A program made the position numbers and the translations under genes. From Pectinophora gossypiella (taxonomy: Eukaryota > Arthropoda > Insecta > Lepidoptera > Gelechiidae): a DNA stretch of 64,000 nt. The notes under the pieces are model-generated. The model ran no database searches, was not told the DNA's origin, and saw only the letters and a program-made list of their open reading frames with translations. The DNA lies in NCBI RefSeq assembly GCF_024362695.1, contig NC_065426.1, positions 8,462,236 through 8,526,235 of the forward strand. Direction: 5' to 3'. Below are positions 63,376 to 64,000 of this stretch, piece after piece. Position 1 is the first letter of the stretch. Each line of letters starts with the position of its first letter.

Positions 63376-64000
63376 ATAAAATACCAGAAGTCAAATAACA
63401 GTTAAATTATGACCAAGCCCACGCTTTGACCTTTGATTTATTTCTTTTTCTAACTCAAATAATGTAGTTGTAAAGAACGAGGAGTGTTCATGTTTCCTCG
63501 ATTATTCGACCACTATTTTGTTTGACTATTATGGCGTTCGGCAGCCGGCCAGCGCTGGCGTCGCGTCGCCGCGGCGTCGACGTCGTGTAGACGTTGCGCA
63601 GGCGCTGGCACGAAGACAACGCTCGAAAGACGCTAGTGTGGGGGGGTCTTTTTGAATGATATGGAAACGTTTTATAGAGTAGCTTCGTTTAAATACTTAA
63701 TACAACTTATAACTTGAGTTCCTTTAAGGCAAGACTGAATAGGCACCCTCTGAGGAAGTCCATTACACCGTCAACACTTTCTTAACCTCTTGAAGAGGCA
63801 GAATGATGTCAAGAGCAAACTTATTCGTTTGAAAAAGATAGCTTGAAGCTTTAGTGACTGAGGTACTGTTGAAAATTGTTATACGCGCGAATGTGTTCAA
63901 TTTTAATTTTATTACCTAGCTAGGTCTTTATTTTTGAATCGTTCGCTTCCATTTTGCATGCCAAAATAATATGTATATACTTTTTGATCTTGCAAATGAC

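Larger units (their letters stand above)
60531..64000 (+). other. Start of the next intron, open at the window edge
   Basis: Follows the GTAAGT donor of exon 4. No further LamG-like or EGF-like coding is visible. 61200-61480, 62480-62880 and 63650-64000 contain nothing I recognise; 63535-63650 is strikingly GC-rich. Confidence 0.75.

Overview
The window looks like a nuclear genome segment from a moth or butterfly (Lepidoptera). It is AT-rich, has GT-AG introns, and is full of tRNA-headed SINEs, 5'-truncated LINE 3' ends with A-rich or short-repeat tails, and hairpin MITEs of the kinds typical of lepidopteran genomes. I cannot name the species.

One host gene can be supported. Four + strand exons (2427-2628, 5913-6057, 15621-15798, 60103-60530) splice in compatible phases into part of a secreted extracellular-matrix protein: a complete laminin G (LamG) domain, an Asp/Asn-rich linker and one EGF-like domain. 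The LamG sequence is closest, from memory of the families, to pikachurin (EGFLAM), then agrin and perlecan. Neither end of the gene is in the window. Introns are 3.3, 9.6 and 44.3 kb. No other protein-coding host gene is supported on either strand; the other coding stretches I recognise are decayed retrotransposon ends.

Layout: 0-6 kb is intron with SINEs, a 380 bp MITE and exons 1-2. 6-15.6 kb is intron with LINE ends, a 5S/tRNA-like SINE with a perfect target duplication, a candidate solo LTR, a local 1.9 kb-spaced duplication and a hAT-like element carrying a reverse-transcriptase fragment. Exon 3 follows. 17.0-21.9 kb is a tandem satellite of 453 bp units with a 664+453 bp higher-order period. 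22-36 kb is a dense mosaic of SINEs, LINE ends and MITEs, with a heat-shock-element-like array near 29.7 kb. 36.9-42.65 kb is a 5.4 kb element with perfect 45 bp terminal inverted repeats; it has few other repeats inside and carries a ~120 bp tandem array. 42.7-60 kb is again SINE/LINE/MITE mosaic, including three copies of a dimeric hairpin MITE in the window as a whole. Exon 4 follows, then 3.4 kb of the next intron.

Working names used below: LINE-A (jockey-like, 15 or more truncated copies), LINE-R and LINE-V (other endonuclease/RT-type LINE ends), SINE-A, -B, -C, -D (tRNA-like heads), SINE-5S (tRNA-like plus 5S-rRNA-like head), MITE-c, -d, -e, -i and fb (hairpin or inverted-repeat elements). 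Repeat boundaries are read by eye, usually good to about 10 bases; where a target-site duplication is given the boundary is exact. I did not find a convincing new functional system. The most unusual items are the satellite, the 5.4 kb inverted-repeat element, the composite SINEs and the phased heat-shock-element array.
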